From Planctomycetales bacterium (lineage in GTDB: Bacteria; Planctomycetota; Phycisphaerae; SM23-33), in assembly GCA_030592655.1 (NCBI GenBank), contig JAUVIQ010000127.1, positions 1-9,101 on the forward strand: a stretch of DNA of 9,101 nucleotides. Direction: 5' to 3'. Of this stretch, positions 1 through 6,836 are shown in pieces. Position 1 is the stretch's first letter. Each line of letters starts with the position of its first letter. The notes beneath the pieces were generated by a model. The model ran no database searches. It was not told where the DNA came from and worked only from the letters and a program-made list of their open reading frames with translations. Made by a program: the position numbers and the translations under genes.

Positions 1-337
1 CCTGCGCAATCGCGGAATCAGGCCCAGGCAGATTCGACTTTCCGGCGGCGGCGCCAGGAGCGCGCTTTGGCGGCGACTGCAGGCTGACATCTACGGTTCG
101 ACCTGCGTTACAATCCGAACGGAAGAAGGACCGGCCTACGGAGCCGCCATTCTCGCCGCCGTCGGTACGGGAAGATACGCTTCGGTTCCGCAGGCCTGCA
201 AGGCCATCGTGAAGACAACGCGGACGATAAAACCCGACCTCGCCGCAAAACGCACTTACGCACGTTATTACCAGCAATACCGCCGACTATACCCGGCCCT
301 GAAGGACCAATTCCCGTCAATAGCAGGATTGCACTGA
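1..337 (+). CDS. xylB: Xylulokinase-like FGGY carbohydrate kinase, C-terminal part (5' truncated)
   Basis: This is the last 111 codons of a sugar kinase, in frame from base 2 to the TGA at 335-337; the gene starts to the left of the window. The protein has LSGGGARSALWRRLQADIYG followed by a TEEGPAYGAAILAAVG segment. In the FGGY kinase family these are the C-terminal-domain ATP-binding glycine loop and the following helix, and this wording is most typical of xylulokinases, which phosphorylate D-xylulose to D-xylulose 5-phosphate in the cytoplasm. The tail, with YYQQYRRLYPALKDQF, matches the usual xylulokinase ending with its Y-x-x-YxxLYPxLK pattern. The substrate-binding N-terminal domain is outside the window, so another FGGY kinase (glycerol, ribulose or fuculose) is not excluded. 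The next gene starts 2 bases after the stop, so the two are probably cotranscribed. Confidence 0.85.
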   Translation, partial: LRNRGIRPRQIRLSGGGARSALWRRLQADIYGSTCVTIRTEEGPAYGAAILAAVGTGRYASVPQACKAIVKTTRTIKPDLAAKRTYARYYQQYRRLYPALKDQFPSIAGLH

Positions 338-339
338 AA

Positions 340-654
340 ATGGATAATGAATTGACATCCGCCCAACGTAAGAGCCTCCGCTCAATCGGCCGAGGCCTCC
401 AACCCAAGGTAACAATCGGCAAAGCCGGTATTAATGAAAGCGTCCTGGCGCACATTCGCGGGCAACTAACGCGACTGGAACTTCTCAAGGTGCGATTACC
501 GGCGTCTGATACTGCCGGCAGGGCCGACGCCGCAAAGCAAATCGCCGACGGAACCGGCGCGACGCTGGTGGACCTGGTCGGGCGAAACGCATTGCTTTAC
601 AGGCCCAACGAACAACTACCCGATGAGAAGCGCATCAATCTGTCGGGGCGGTAG
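340..654 (+). CDS. yhbY: YhbY-type CRM-domain RNA-binding protein
   Basis: A complete 104-residue protein consisting almost entirely of one CRM (YhbY/CRS1) domain. Visible hallmarks are LTSAQRKSLRSIGRGLQPKV at residues 5-24, the IGKAGI loop that carries the GxxG-like RNA-contact turn, a basic LELLKVR strand near residues 47-53, and the closing VGRNALLYRPN strand near residues 80-90. Family members of this size associate with pre-50S ribosomal particles and are thought to assist large-subunit assembly; this is known for E. coli YhbY and inferred here. The length is normal for the family. The ATG lies 2 bases after the xylulokinase stop (TGAAAATG). The ribosome binding site is weak, an AGGA at 324-327 about 12 bases upstream, so translational coupling is likely. 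The C-terminal tail after residue 90 is short and charged. Confidence 0.93.
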   Translation: MDNELTSAQRKSLRSIGRGLQPKVTIGKAGINESVLAHIRGQLTRLELLKVRLPASDTAGRADAAKQIADGTGATLVDLVGRNALLYRPNEQLPDEKRINLSGR

Positions 655-717
655 CACCATGATACTGATAGCGTTCGATATGGTGGAGTGCATTATTAAT
701 TGCCGGTGATATAAAAT

Positions 718-723
718 AGGAGA
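718..723 (+). promoter_or_regulatory. Ribosome binding site of the HEAT-repeat gene
   Basis: AGGAGA lies 6 bases before the ATG at 730. It is a near-consensus Shine-Dalgarno sequence and fixes the start so that the ORF begins with a signal peptide. The rest of the 75-base gap (655-729) shows no convincing promoter or terminator. Confidence 0.7.
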
Positions 724-729
724 TCGTAC

Positions 730-2613
730 ATGAACGGTTCTGGACGAAGGTTGGCTTTTGTGATGGTTATGGTTTTTCTGGGATGTGGGTCCGCGTTTGC
801 CCAGCCTGTGATTCCCGTGGATAAAATCCCCGATAAGATCGACAAGGAAGTTGCCGATCAGATCAGGAAGTTGTATTCCGCCGAAGCCCTGAAGCGATAC
901 GAGGCGCTCGAGGCACTGTTGGTTATGGGCGGAAAGGCCGCACCGGCAGTACCGTTCGTGGTAAATATGCTGGGCGACGAGGGGGAAGTGATTATCCAGG
1001 CGCCGTTGTGGCGCCGTCGGCATCAAAGGTTGTCGGTGGCCGACATGGCGAAGATGGTGTTGGCGGAATGGTGTCGCGGAACGTACAGAACTTACCAACA
1101 GGTTCGGGAGGCCGTTGAGTCATCCCCAAAAACACCGTCGCCGGTTCATGGCGATATGTTCTGCCAAATAGCGGAGTTGCTTATGTCCGCGTTGAAGACC
1201 AGTCGCGACGAAAATGTTAAGCGGAATGCGGGAGCTATATTGGGGAGATTTGTCAACCGTATGACATATAGCCGCAGCAGAATAAAGACAGGCCCGGAAA
1301 AACTCTCGCCGGAACAAGCCCTGAAAATCCGCGAAGCAATACTGGAATGTTGGCTTACGGCCATCCGGGATGAAGACGTACACGTGCGCTGGAACGCCGC
1401 GGGGAAACTTGGCGTAAGCAAAAGCCCCAAGGCGGTGGACCCGCTGATAGCAGCCCTGAAGGACCGCGACAAGCGAGTTCGTAAATCAGCGATCTATGGG
1501 CTTGGTCAACTTCGGGCAGAACGTGCCATCGGGGCCTTGATTGAATCTTTGGGCAATCCTGATTTGTTCAACAGGGGCTCTGTGGCAGGTGCGCTGAGAA
1601 GAATCGGCACGCCGACGGTCAAGCAGTTGATTGCTACCATCGCTGACGCCAAATCGCCCAGCCGTGAATCCGCTGCCAGGATACTATCGCGAATGGACAT
1701 TCCCGTCCGATATGGCGACGTTCCCGTCCAATACGCCGATGAGATTCAGGCGCTACTGGCGGCATTGAAGCACAAGGAGCCCTTGCTGCGCGCATCTGCG
1801 GCGATGGCATTGAGAAAAATGCAGCAGTCAGTCGAACCTTTAATAGTTACACTGAAAGACGAGGATCCGAATGTCCGCGCCGCTGCCGCATGGTCGTTGG
1901 GGCATATCTATTATTTGGGGCATCTCCGTTTTAAGGAACAAAAACCTCGTGTTATCAAGTCGCTGATCGACCTGGCGGGAAAAGATGAATCGGCTTGGGT
2001 GCGTGTCGCGGCAGTGTGGTCGTTGAACGGTTTTGGGCTTCAAAAAAACCCGCAGATTCTCAAGGCCCTGCTTGCAGCGATGAAAGACAAAGCATATATC
2101 GTTCGCCTGGAGGCGACGACGGCGATGGAGCGTAGATGCAAAAACGAAGAAGTGGTCCAGGCGCTGATAGTCGCCCTTGATGACCCATGCTCGGGCATTC
2201 GAAAGAAAGCCCTTTTATCCCTACCCCTGAACGTCAAGCTGGGGAAACGAGCGGTCCTCCCCCTGATAAAACTACTGGAAAACAAGGATAAAATGGTCCG
2301 TCGTCATGCGGCCAAAGCCCTTGGAGGCATCAAGGATGATCGGGTGGTCCCCCTCCTGATAAGACTGCTGAAAGACAAGGATAGCGTGATTTGCTGTCAC
2401 GCAGCCGAAACTCTTGGATGCATCAAGGACAATCGGGCAATCGAACCGCTGATCGAGACCTTATCATCTGCCACGTTTTCTAGGCCAAAGTGGGCGGCTC
2501 GAGGGGCGTTATGTACTATAACCGGTAAGAGTTTCGGGGTAGATCCAACCGAATGGCGTCGGTGGTTTGAGAAAAATCGCGCGAAAAACAAAAAACCTGA
2601 TTCGGACAATTGA
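730..2613 (+). CDS. Exported HEAT-repeat protein
   Basis: A complete 627-residue protein. Residues 1-24 form a signal peptide: a basic GRR, a hydrophobic stretch, and an SAFA-Q cleavage site. The mature protein is therefore probably periplasmic or secreted. The N-terminal third is helical with weaker repeat character. From about residue 205 to 595 there is an array of roughly 31-residue HEAT / PBS-lyase-type repeats, for example AVDPLIAALKDRDKRVRKSA near 235-254, VEPLIVTLKDEDPNVRAAAA near 368-387, VLPLIKLLENKDKMVRRHAA near 509-528 and VPLLIRLLKDKDSVICCHAA near 540-559. The tail TGKSFGVDPTEWRRWFEKN is a form I associate with planctomycete HEAT proteins. HEAT arrays are protein-binding solenoids; no catalytic domain is visible, so the partner and role are unknown. 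Base composition appears more AT-rich than in the larA gene downstream. It stands alone, with a good ribosome binding site. Confidence 0.88.
   Translation: MNGSGRRLAFVMVMVFLGCGSAFAQPVIPVDKIPDKIDKEVADQIRKLYSAEALKRYEALEALLVMGGKAAPAVPFVVNMLGDEGEVIIQAPLWRRRHQRLSVADMAKMVLAEWCRGTYRTYQQVREAVESSPKTPSPVHGDMFCQIAELLMSALKTSRDENVKRNAGAILGRFVNRMTYSRSRIKTGPEKLSPEQALKIREAILECWLTAIRDEDVHVRWNAAGKLGVSKSPKAVDPLIAALKDRDKRVRKSAIYGLGQLRAERAIGALIESLGNPDLFNRGSVAGALRRIGTPTVKQLIATIADAKSPSRESAARILSRMDIPVRYGDVPVQYADEIQALLAALKHKEPLLRASAAMALRKMQQSVEPLIVTLKDEDPNVRAAAAWSLGHIYYLGHLRFKEQKPRVIKSLIDLAGKDESAWVRVAAVWSLNGFGLQKNPQILKALLAAMKDKAYIVRLEATTAMERRCKNEEVVQALIVALDDPCSGIRKKALLSLPLNVKLGKRAVLPLIKLLENKDKMVRRHAAKALGGIKDDRVVPLLIRLLKDKDSVICCHAAETLGCIKDNRAIEPLIETLSSATFSRPKWAARGALCTITGKSFGVDPTEWRRWFEKNRAKNKKPDSDN
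1696..1737 (+). repeat. 21-bp imperfect tandem duplication inside the HEAT-repeat gene
   Basis: Two adjacent 21-base units, 1696-1716 and 1717-1737, agree at 17 of 21 positions by eye and encode the heptapeptides DIPVRYG and DVPVQYA (protein residues 323-336). Three of the four differences sit at or next to third codon positions. The unit lies between two HEAT repeats and lengthens the linker by exactly seven residues without breaking the frame. Confidence 0.75.
2263..2448 (+). repeat. Two 93-bp near-tandem HEAT units
   Basis: Unit 1 (2263-2355) and unit 2 (2356-2448) start with CTGATAA and share AACAAGGATA/GACAAGGATA and GCATCAAGGA blocks at the same offset. By eye they are about 70 percent identical at DNA level. 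They encode two consecutive 31-residue HEAT repeats (residues about 512-573). This DNA similarity is higher than between the other repeats of the protein and suggests a fairly recent internal duplication. Confidence 0.7.
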
Positions 2614-2778
2614 CCAATACCTTGCGTGTCGGTTATTTCACTCACCGCGTTCATCGGTTGGTGGCCACGATGCCCGACTGAACTTACCGGACCGCGAAAC
2701 GCCACATCGAAGAGATGTTGCGGGTAGTATAGGAACAAAGACCGCATAGCGAATGGCACAAGCAGGCCACGTTTACAT
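2614..2778. other. Intergenic stretch without a supportable gene
   Basis: The 165 bases between the HEAT-repeat gene and larA have no ORF with a ribosome binding site and no U-tailed hairpin. A plus-strand reading of about 16 codons ending at a TAG near 2730 (…RHIEEMLRVV) looks protein-like, but is too short and has no start, so it is not called as a gene or remnant. A promoter for larA should lie here, but no clear -35/-10 pair could be picked. Confidence 0.4.
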
Positions 2779-4086
2779 ATGAACGAAACCAAAATAGTCA
2801 AAATGCTTTACGGTAAAGACGGCATGATCCTTCGTGTGCCGGGTGATTCGACGGTGCTGGTCGGTAAGGATGCCTCGGCCGTCGCCGAACCGATCGAAGC
2901 GGTCGCCGACGCGCTGAAAAATCCCATCGACTCGCCGTCGCTGACGGAACTGCTCGATAAAAATCGGCCTGGGACAGTCGCGATAACTATTTCCGACATC
3001 ACCCGCCCCGTCCCGAACAAGGTCTTTCTCCCGCCGATGCTGGAGGTGCTCAACGCCGCCGGGGTGGCTGATTCGCAAATCGTCATTATCATCGGAACGG
3101 GAATGCACAGGCCCAGCACGCCGGCCGAACACGAGATACTCGTTGGCGGCGAGATTCAATCCCGCATCGAGGTAATCGACCACACCGCCGATAATCCCGA
3201 CACGCTGGTTGCAGTGAGTAAAGATCCGCCGGTGTCGATCAATCGCCGTTTTGCCGAGGCGGATTTCCGGATTGTTACCGGATACATCGAGCCGCACTTC
3301 ATGGCCGGTTTTTCCGGCGGGCGAAAGGGCGTATGCCCGGCCTTGGTGGACCTGGCGACAATCGAGCGGTTTCACGGGTACGAGACATTGGCCGATCCAC
3401 AGGCCGATGCCGGCGTCCTCGAAGGCAACCCCTGCCACCGAATCGCGCTACGCGTCGCCCGAACCGTCGGGGTGGATTTTCTCTTCAACGTCGCCATCAC
3501 GCGCAGCAGGGAAATCGCCGGAATCTACTGCGGCGAACTGAACGCCGCCCATCTGGAAGGCTGCAAAGACGTAGCCGAGTGGGCCTCGACCGACGTCGCC
3601 GAGCCCTTCGACCTGGTTATCACCAACGGCGGCGGGTATCCGCTGGACGCAACGTTTTACCAGACCGTCAAGGGCATGTGCGGCGCTTTGCCGGCATTGG
3701 GGTCGGAGTCCACGTTGCTGATCGTCGCAGGCTGTTCGGAAGGACTCGGCGACGACGCCTATGCCGAACTGGTCCTTTCCTATGGCGGCGACTGGCGGCG
3801 ATTCCTGTCCGACATCGCCGACGGCGAGACCATCAGGTTCTGCCAGTGGGATTTACAGATGCGATGCCGAGTGCTGGAGCGGATCGGACTGGAGAAACTC
3901 CGGTTCGTCAGCGACGGAATCGAGCGGGAAATCCAGAAGCGAATCAGCGTTACGCCCATCCTCGGCGACGGCGACGCCCGGGCCCGCGCTCAACGGGCCA
4001 TCGACGATTTTGCCGGCGCCAACCCCGACGCCCGAATCGCCGTCATTCCCGACGGACCTTACACAATGCTGCGCCGCAATTCGTAG
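2779..4086 (+). CDS. larA: LarA-family nickel-pincer 2-hydroxyacid racemase/epimerase
   Basis: A complete 435-residue protein of the LarA (DUF2088) family, the usual length. LarA of Lactiplantibacillus plantarum racemises lactate with a covalently bound nickel-pincer nucleotide cofactor. Its key residues have clear counterparts here: Arg76 in SDITRP, His110 in GTGMHRPS, His173 in YIEPHFMAGF, cofactor-anchoring Lys183 in SGGRKGVCP, nickel-ligand-type His199 in TIERFHG, and Gln295 and Lys298 in YQTVKGM. The numbering matches the reference enzyme within two residues. An active enzyme is therefore likely. The family includes racemases and epimerases for several 2-hydroxyacids, so lactate is not assured. 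The cofactor-synthesis genes larB, larC and larE are not in the window. The ATG has only a weak AGCAGG ribosome binding site about 12 bases upstream. Expected location is the cytoplasm. Confidence 0.9.
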   Translation: MNETKIVKMLYGKDGMILRVPGDSTVLVGKDASAVAEPIEAVADALKNPIDSPSLTELLDKNRPGTVAITISDITRPVPNKVFLPPMLEVLNAAGVADSQIVIIIGTGMHRPSTPAEHEILVGGEIQSRIEVIDHTADNPDTLVAVSKDPPVSINRRFAEADFRIVTGYIEPHFMAGFSGGRKGVCPALVDLATIERFHGYETLADPQADAGVLEGNPCHRIALRVARTVGVDFLFNVAITRSREIAGIYCGELNAAHLEGCKDVAEWASTDVAEPFDLVITNGGGYPLDATFYQTVKGMCGALPALGSESTLLIVAGCSEGLGDDAYAELVLSYGGDWRRFLSDIADGETIRFCQWDLQMRCRVLERIGLEKLRFVSDGIEREIQKRISVTPILGDGDARARAQRAIDDFAGANPDARIAVIPDGPYTMLRRNS

Positions 4087-4098
4087 AGCGGGCCGTGG

Positions 4099-4116
4099 TC
4101 ACGGCACCAGCCGTGA
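4099..4116. terminator. Stem-loop between convergent genes (candidate bidirectional terminator)
   Basis: TCACGGC (4099-4105) and GCCGTGA (4110-4116) form a perfect 7-bp, GC-rich stem with the tetraloop ACCA. It sits 12 bases after the larA stop and 5 bases from the stop of the opposing DUF6498 gene. Neither strand has a proper U-tract after the stem, so intrinsic termination is uncertain, but the position between two converging stops fits a terminator or a 3'-end-stabilising hairpin. Confidence 0.5.
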
Positions 4117-4121
4117 GGATA

Positions 4122-4880
4122 TTATCCCGGTATTTTCCCCTGGGGACGTTGACGAAATTTCTTCCTCTCGCGCAGGTGTCCGACCAGGTCCAGAGCCGAC
4201 TTCAGCACGACCAGAAGCACAATGGCGGCAACGTGCGTTCCTGTAAATATTACAAAGAAGGCGCCGAATATTATCGTAACGTGCATAACGACCATCCGGC
4301 CATAAGGTCTGACAAACAGTTTGACGGCAGTTACCCGTTTATATTCGCCGGACCCGATGAAGTTCTTCACATAGGAAACCCCGTGGCTGATAAAACAGGC
4401 TATCAGCGCGGTGCCGAGTCCCCACCAACTGGCAACCAGAGGCTCGTCGGAAGCAGCAATGTCCTGCATCGATACTGGGATTTTTACCTCTGTTGGCGGT
4501 TGGCTCCCGAAGGCTAAGCCGAAAAGGAGGATCACGAAAAGCAGGTGAAGGAACACGAACCCGCCGTAACAAATGCAGAAGAAAACAATCAACCCCCGCT
4601 TACTGTGGACGCCTTCACCCAGTTCTTTAAGGTCGCAGGGGGCCAGACACATGCGGAGAACGTTGTAGAATCCGATGATGATATTTTCGAGGCTGAAGAG
4701 CAGCATGATGGGAAATACTCGCCACCCCGCAAAAATCACCCCGAACAGGGGGATCAGATTCGAAACCACCAGCGCAATAACAGACAGTCGGCCGAATCGG
4801 CCCGGCAATGACAAATCGCCGGACGATGATTCGTCGGGGCTATCGGCTACGGCTTTTTTCAGTTCAGTCACGATATACAA
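4122..4880 (-). CDS. DUF6498-family multi-pass membrane protein
   Basis: A 252-residue integral membrane protein with about six hydrophobic segments near residues 31-51, 54-75, 96-124, 152-168, 196-213 and 215-232. Conserved-looking blocks include FPIMLLFSLENIIIGFYNVL in segment 2, FISHGVSYVKNF after segment 4, RPYGRMVVMHVTIIFGAFF in segment 5 and KSALDLVGHLRER at the end. I recognise these as the DUF6498 family signature, whose function is unknown. The start is uncertain: the most upstream in-frame initiation codon is a TTG at 4880, a GTG lies at 4871, and neither has a clear ribosome binding site. The gene starts 28 bases after the stop of the solute-binding-protein gene on the same strand, so it is probably translated from the same message. 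The C-terminus is basic (RERKKFRQR), suggesting a cytoplasmic end. Confidence 0.82.
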   Translation of the reverse strand: MYIVTELKKAVADSPDESSSGDLSLPGRFGRLSVIALVVSNLIPLFGVIFAGWRVFPIMLLFSLENIIIGFYNVLRMCLAPCDLKELGEGVHSKRGLIVFFCICYGGFVFLHLLFVILLFGLAFGSQPPTEVKIPVSMQDIAASDEPLVASWWGLGTALIACFISHGVSYVKNFIGSGEYKRVTAVKLFVRPYGRMVVMHVTIIFGAFFVIFTGTHVAAIVLLVVLKSALDLVGHLRERKKFRQRPQGKIPG

Positions 4881-4908
4881 GATAAAATACGGTAGTGCCC
4901 GCCGAGTT

Positions 4909-6792
4909 TCACTGTGAAACGCGGAGGCTTTCGGTAAGTTTCTTCTGCAAAGCGGCGTCTATCCGCAGATACCTGCTGTAGCCGTAGCCGAACGGGTGGG
5001 GCTTGTAGTTTTTCAGCCATTTCCACCGCAACGTGAAATTGACAGGTTCGGTAAGCAGCAGAACAGGGCAGTCCTCGTTTAGAATCTTCAGCATCTCGAC
5101 GATAAGTCTGGTTCTTTCCTTCGACGGCTGCATCGTCGAGATGCGAACGTAGAGCTTGTCGTATTTGGGGTTGGAGTAGTTGCTGTTGTTGATACCTTTG
5201 CTGATGTTCGGGCTGTAGTACAACTGGAGGAAATTTTCCGCATCGGGATAGTCCGCATGCCAACCCATTGTGTGAAGTTGGACCTGCTTTTCATAGACCT
5301 TCTTCTGGAGTTCAGGCCAGCTGTTAAAGACCGGTTTAATCGTCAATCCTATACGGGCGAACTGTTTTTTTATGAATTCTGCCCGGCGTATGGTATCGAT
5401 GTCTCCACCGGCCATATCCAACCTGATGGTGGGAATCCGTCCGTTTTCGAGCAGGCCTTTTGCCGCGAGTTCTTTCTTTGCCTGTTCGATCTTCTTTTTG
5501 GCTGCAGTCAGGTCGAATTTTGCATGGGGGCTGGGTGCAAGATCGTGTTCGGCAAAACTTCTCGGGATGAATGTCGTCGCCTGAACGCCTCGCCCATCGT
5601 GCAACACCTTGATATATTCCTCAGTGTCGAAGGCCAGGCACATCGCCTGCCGAAGCGACTTTCCGGCGCTGAAAACCGGGTCTTTCATATTGAATACGAA
5701 CCAAAAAATGGATGGCGAGTCGTATCTGACCAATTCGATTCCCTTGGTCTTCCATTCCGGCCTCAATTTCATCTTGTCGGTCAGCACCTTCCTGACCACA
5801 TCTTTCGGGATTCCAGTGATGGCACTCTTTCCGGTAATGAACATTTCCCAGGCATCTTTACTGCTTGCGACATACCACCAATGGATTTCATCGACGAACG
5901 GAGCCTTTTTTCCGGCGTCGTCGAGCAGTCCCGCTTTTTTGTCGTCGGCCCCGCCGGCGGCTGGGTAACACTGATCGCGGAAATTGACGTTTCGGACCAT
6001 GATAATCGGCGACCCGACGGCGTAGGTTTTCAGCACATACGGCCCGGTGCAGGGTAGTTGAAGTTCGCTGAAGGAATTGGTGAAAACCGGCGGGAGTTTC
6101 CTGTCGATTGCTTTGGCCCATCTGCCGGTGAAGTAGAAATCCATAGATTCGCGCGGGACGGGCGCGAAATTCAATAGCGCCAGTACATGCACAAGTTGGG
6201 GGTATTTCCCGGTCAGTCTGATTTGCAGCGTCAGGTCGTCGATTGCCTTCAGACCCGCGACGGGCAGGTCGTATCTATCCAGGTCGCGGGGTGCGTACGG
6301 TACGGTCTTTTTCCGCCATTCATCAAGCCCTTCAATCCGACCTTTCAGGAAGGCCCATCCCGGACCGCTCCCGATATGCCAGTCTGCGCAGCGTTTGATG
6401 GCCAGAACGAAATCGGATGCTTTGACAATTCGTACCGGTAGTTTACCGTTTTCGTTCCACCCGAAGCAGGGGTTGCGCGAGTACTTCAGGCCTTTCTTTA
6501 TCTTGATGGTGTAGGTCAGACCGTCATCGGAGATCTTCGGCATCGCCGCGGCCAGTTGTGGAACCAGCGTGACGGGTCGCTTGAGATAATGATAGTCGTA
6601 AAGGCCTTCATAGAAATGAGCGAGAAAACGGGCTGAGGTCGTGTCGCCGCAGGTGGCGGGGTCCAGCGAGCGGATTCGCGAACCGAAGGTCTGTCGGAGA
6701 ATCGTCCGTCTCTGCCCGCCTTGTTTATCATCCGCTGCAACGGTGCCGGCACACAATAAAACGAGCGACATTACGCATGATGTAATCTTCAT
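4909..6792 (-). CDS. ABC transporter substrate-binding protein, family 5 (peptide/nickel type)
   Basis: A 627-residue extracytoplasmic solute-binding protein. The start is taken as the ATG at 6792, 6 bases after AGGAAG; a GTG immediately upstream (6795) would add one residue. An N-terminal signal peptide of about 20 residues (KITSCVMSLVLLCAGTVAA) is followed by LRQTFGSRIRSLDPATCGDT, the usual opening of the SBP_bac_5 domain. Other signs are the YEGLYDY and LVPQLAAAMPKISDDG segments, ASDFVLAIKR, the central RQAMCLAFDTEEYIKVLHDG and the C-terminal QLHTMGWHADYPDAENFLQL block. Such proteins (OppA, DppA, NikA relatives) capture peptides or other solutes for an ABC importer. No permease or ATPase genes are adjacent, so it is an orphan here and its ligand cannot be named. 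It lies 44 bases after mgtE and 28 bases before the DUF6498 gene, all on the minus strand. Confidence 0.9.
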   Translation of the reverse strand: MKITSCVMSLVLLCAGTVAADDKQGGQRRTILRQTFGSRIRSLDPATCGDTTSARFLAHFYEGLYDYHYLKRPVTLVPQLAAAMPKISDDGLTYTIKIKKGLKYSRNPCFGWNENGKLPVRIVKASDFVLAIKRCADWHIGSGPGWAFLKGRIEGLDEWRKKTVPYAPRDLDRYDLPVAGLKAIDDLTLQIRLTGKYPQLVHVLALLNFAPVPRESMDFYFTGRWAKAIDRKLPPVFTNSFSELQLPCTGPYVLKTYAVGSPIIMVRNVNFRDQCYPAAGGADDKKAGLLDDAGKKAPFVDEIHWWYVASSKDAWEMFITGKSAITGIPKDVVRKVLTDKMKLRPEWKTKGIELVRYDSPSIFWFVFNMKDPVFSAGKSLRQAMCLAFDTEEYIKVLHDGRGVQATTFIPRSFAEHDLAPSPHAKFDLTAAKKKIEQAKKELAAKGLLENGRIPTIRLDMAGGDIDTIRRAEFIKKQFARIGLTIKPVFNSWPELQKKVYEKQVQLHTMGWHADYPDAENFLQLYYSPNISKGINNSNYSNPKYDKLYVRISTMQPSKERTRLIVEMLKILNEDCPVLLLTEPVNFTLRWKWLKNYKPHPFGYGYSRYLRIDAALQKKLTESLRVSQ

Positions 6793-6836
6793 CACTTGCT
6801 TCCTTCCCTAATTTCATCGGCGGGTGCCGTGACCGC

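Noticed and set aside
730..801. Lipoprotein signal in the HEAT-repeat protein (VFLGC)
   Set aside because: The -3 residue is Phe and -2 Leu, a poor lipobox; an SAFA-Q type I cleavage site just downstream fits better.
2680..2730. Possible remnant of a mobile-element or other protein (…RHIEEMLRVV then stop)
   Set aside because: Only about 16 codons, no terminal repeats or target duplication seen nearby; similarity cannot be shown.
2567..2749. 60-codon plus-strand ORF overlapping the end of the HEAT gene and the intergenic region
   Set aside because: No ribosome binding site and no recognisable sequence; starts inside the HEAT gene in another frame.
2773..3438. Minus-strand open frame of 221 codons opposite larA
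   Set aside because: Fully antisense to a conserved LarA protein, with no recognisable domain.
3333..4517. Long plus-strand open frame of 394 codons crossing larA and the antisense of the DUF6498 gene
   Set aside because: Its product is arginine-rich low-information sequence, and it overlaps two genes with clear family signatures. It is a codon-bias shadow.
5257..6057. Plus-strand open frame of 266 codons opposite the solute-binding protein
   Set aside because: Antisense to a clear SBP_bac_5 protein; no family resemblance and no ribosome binding site stands out.
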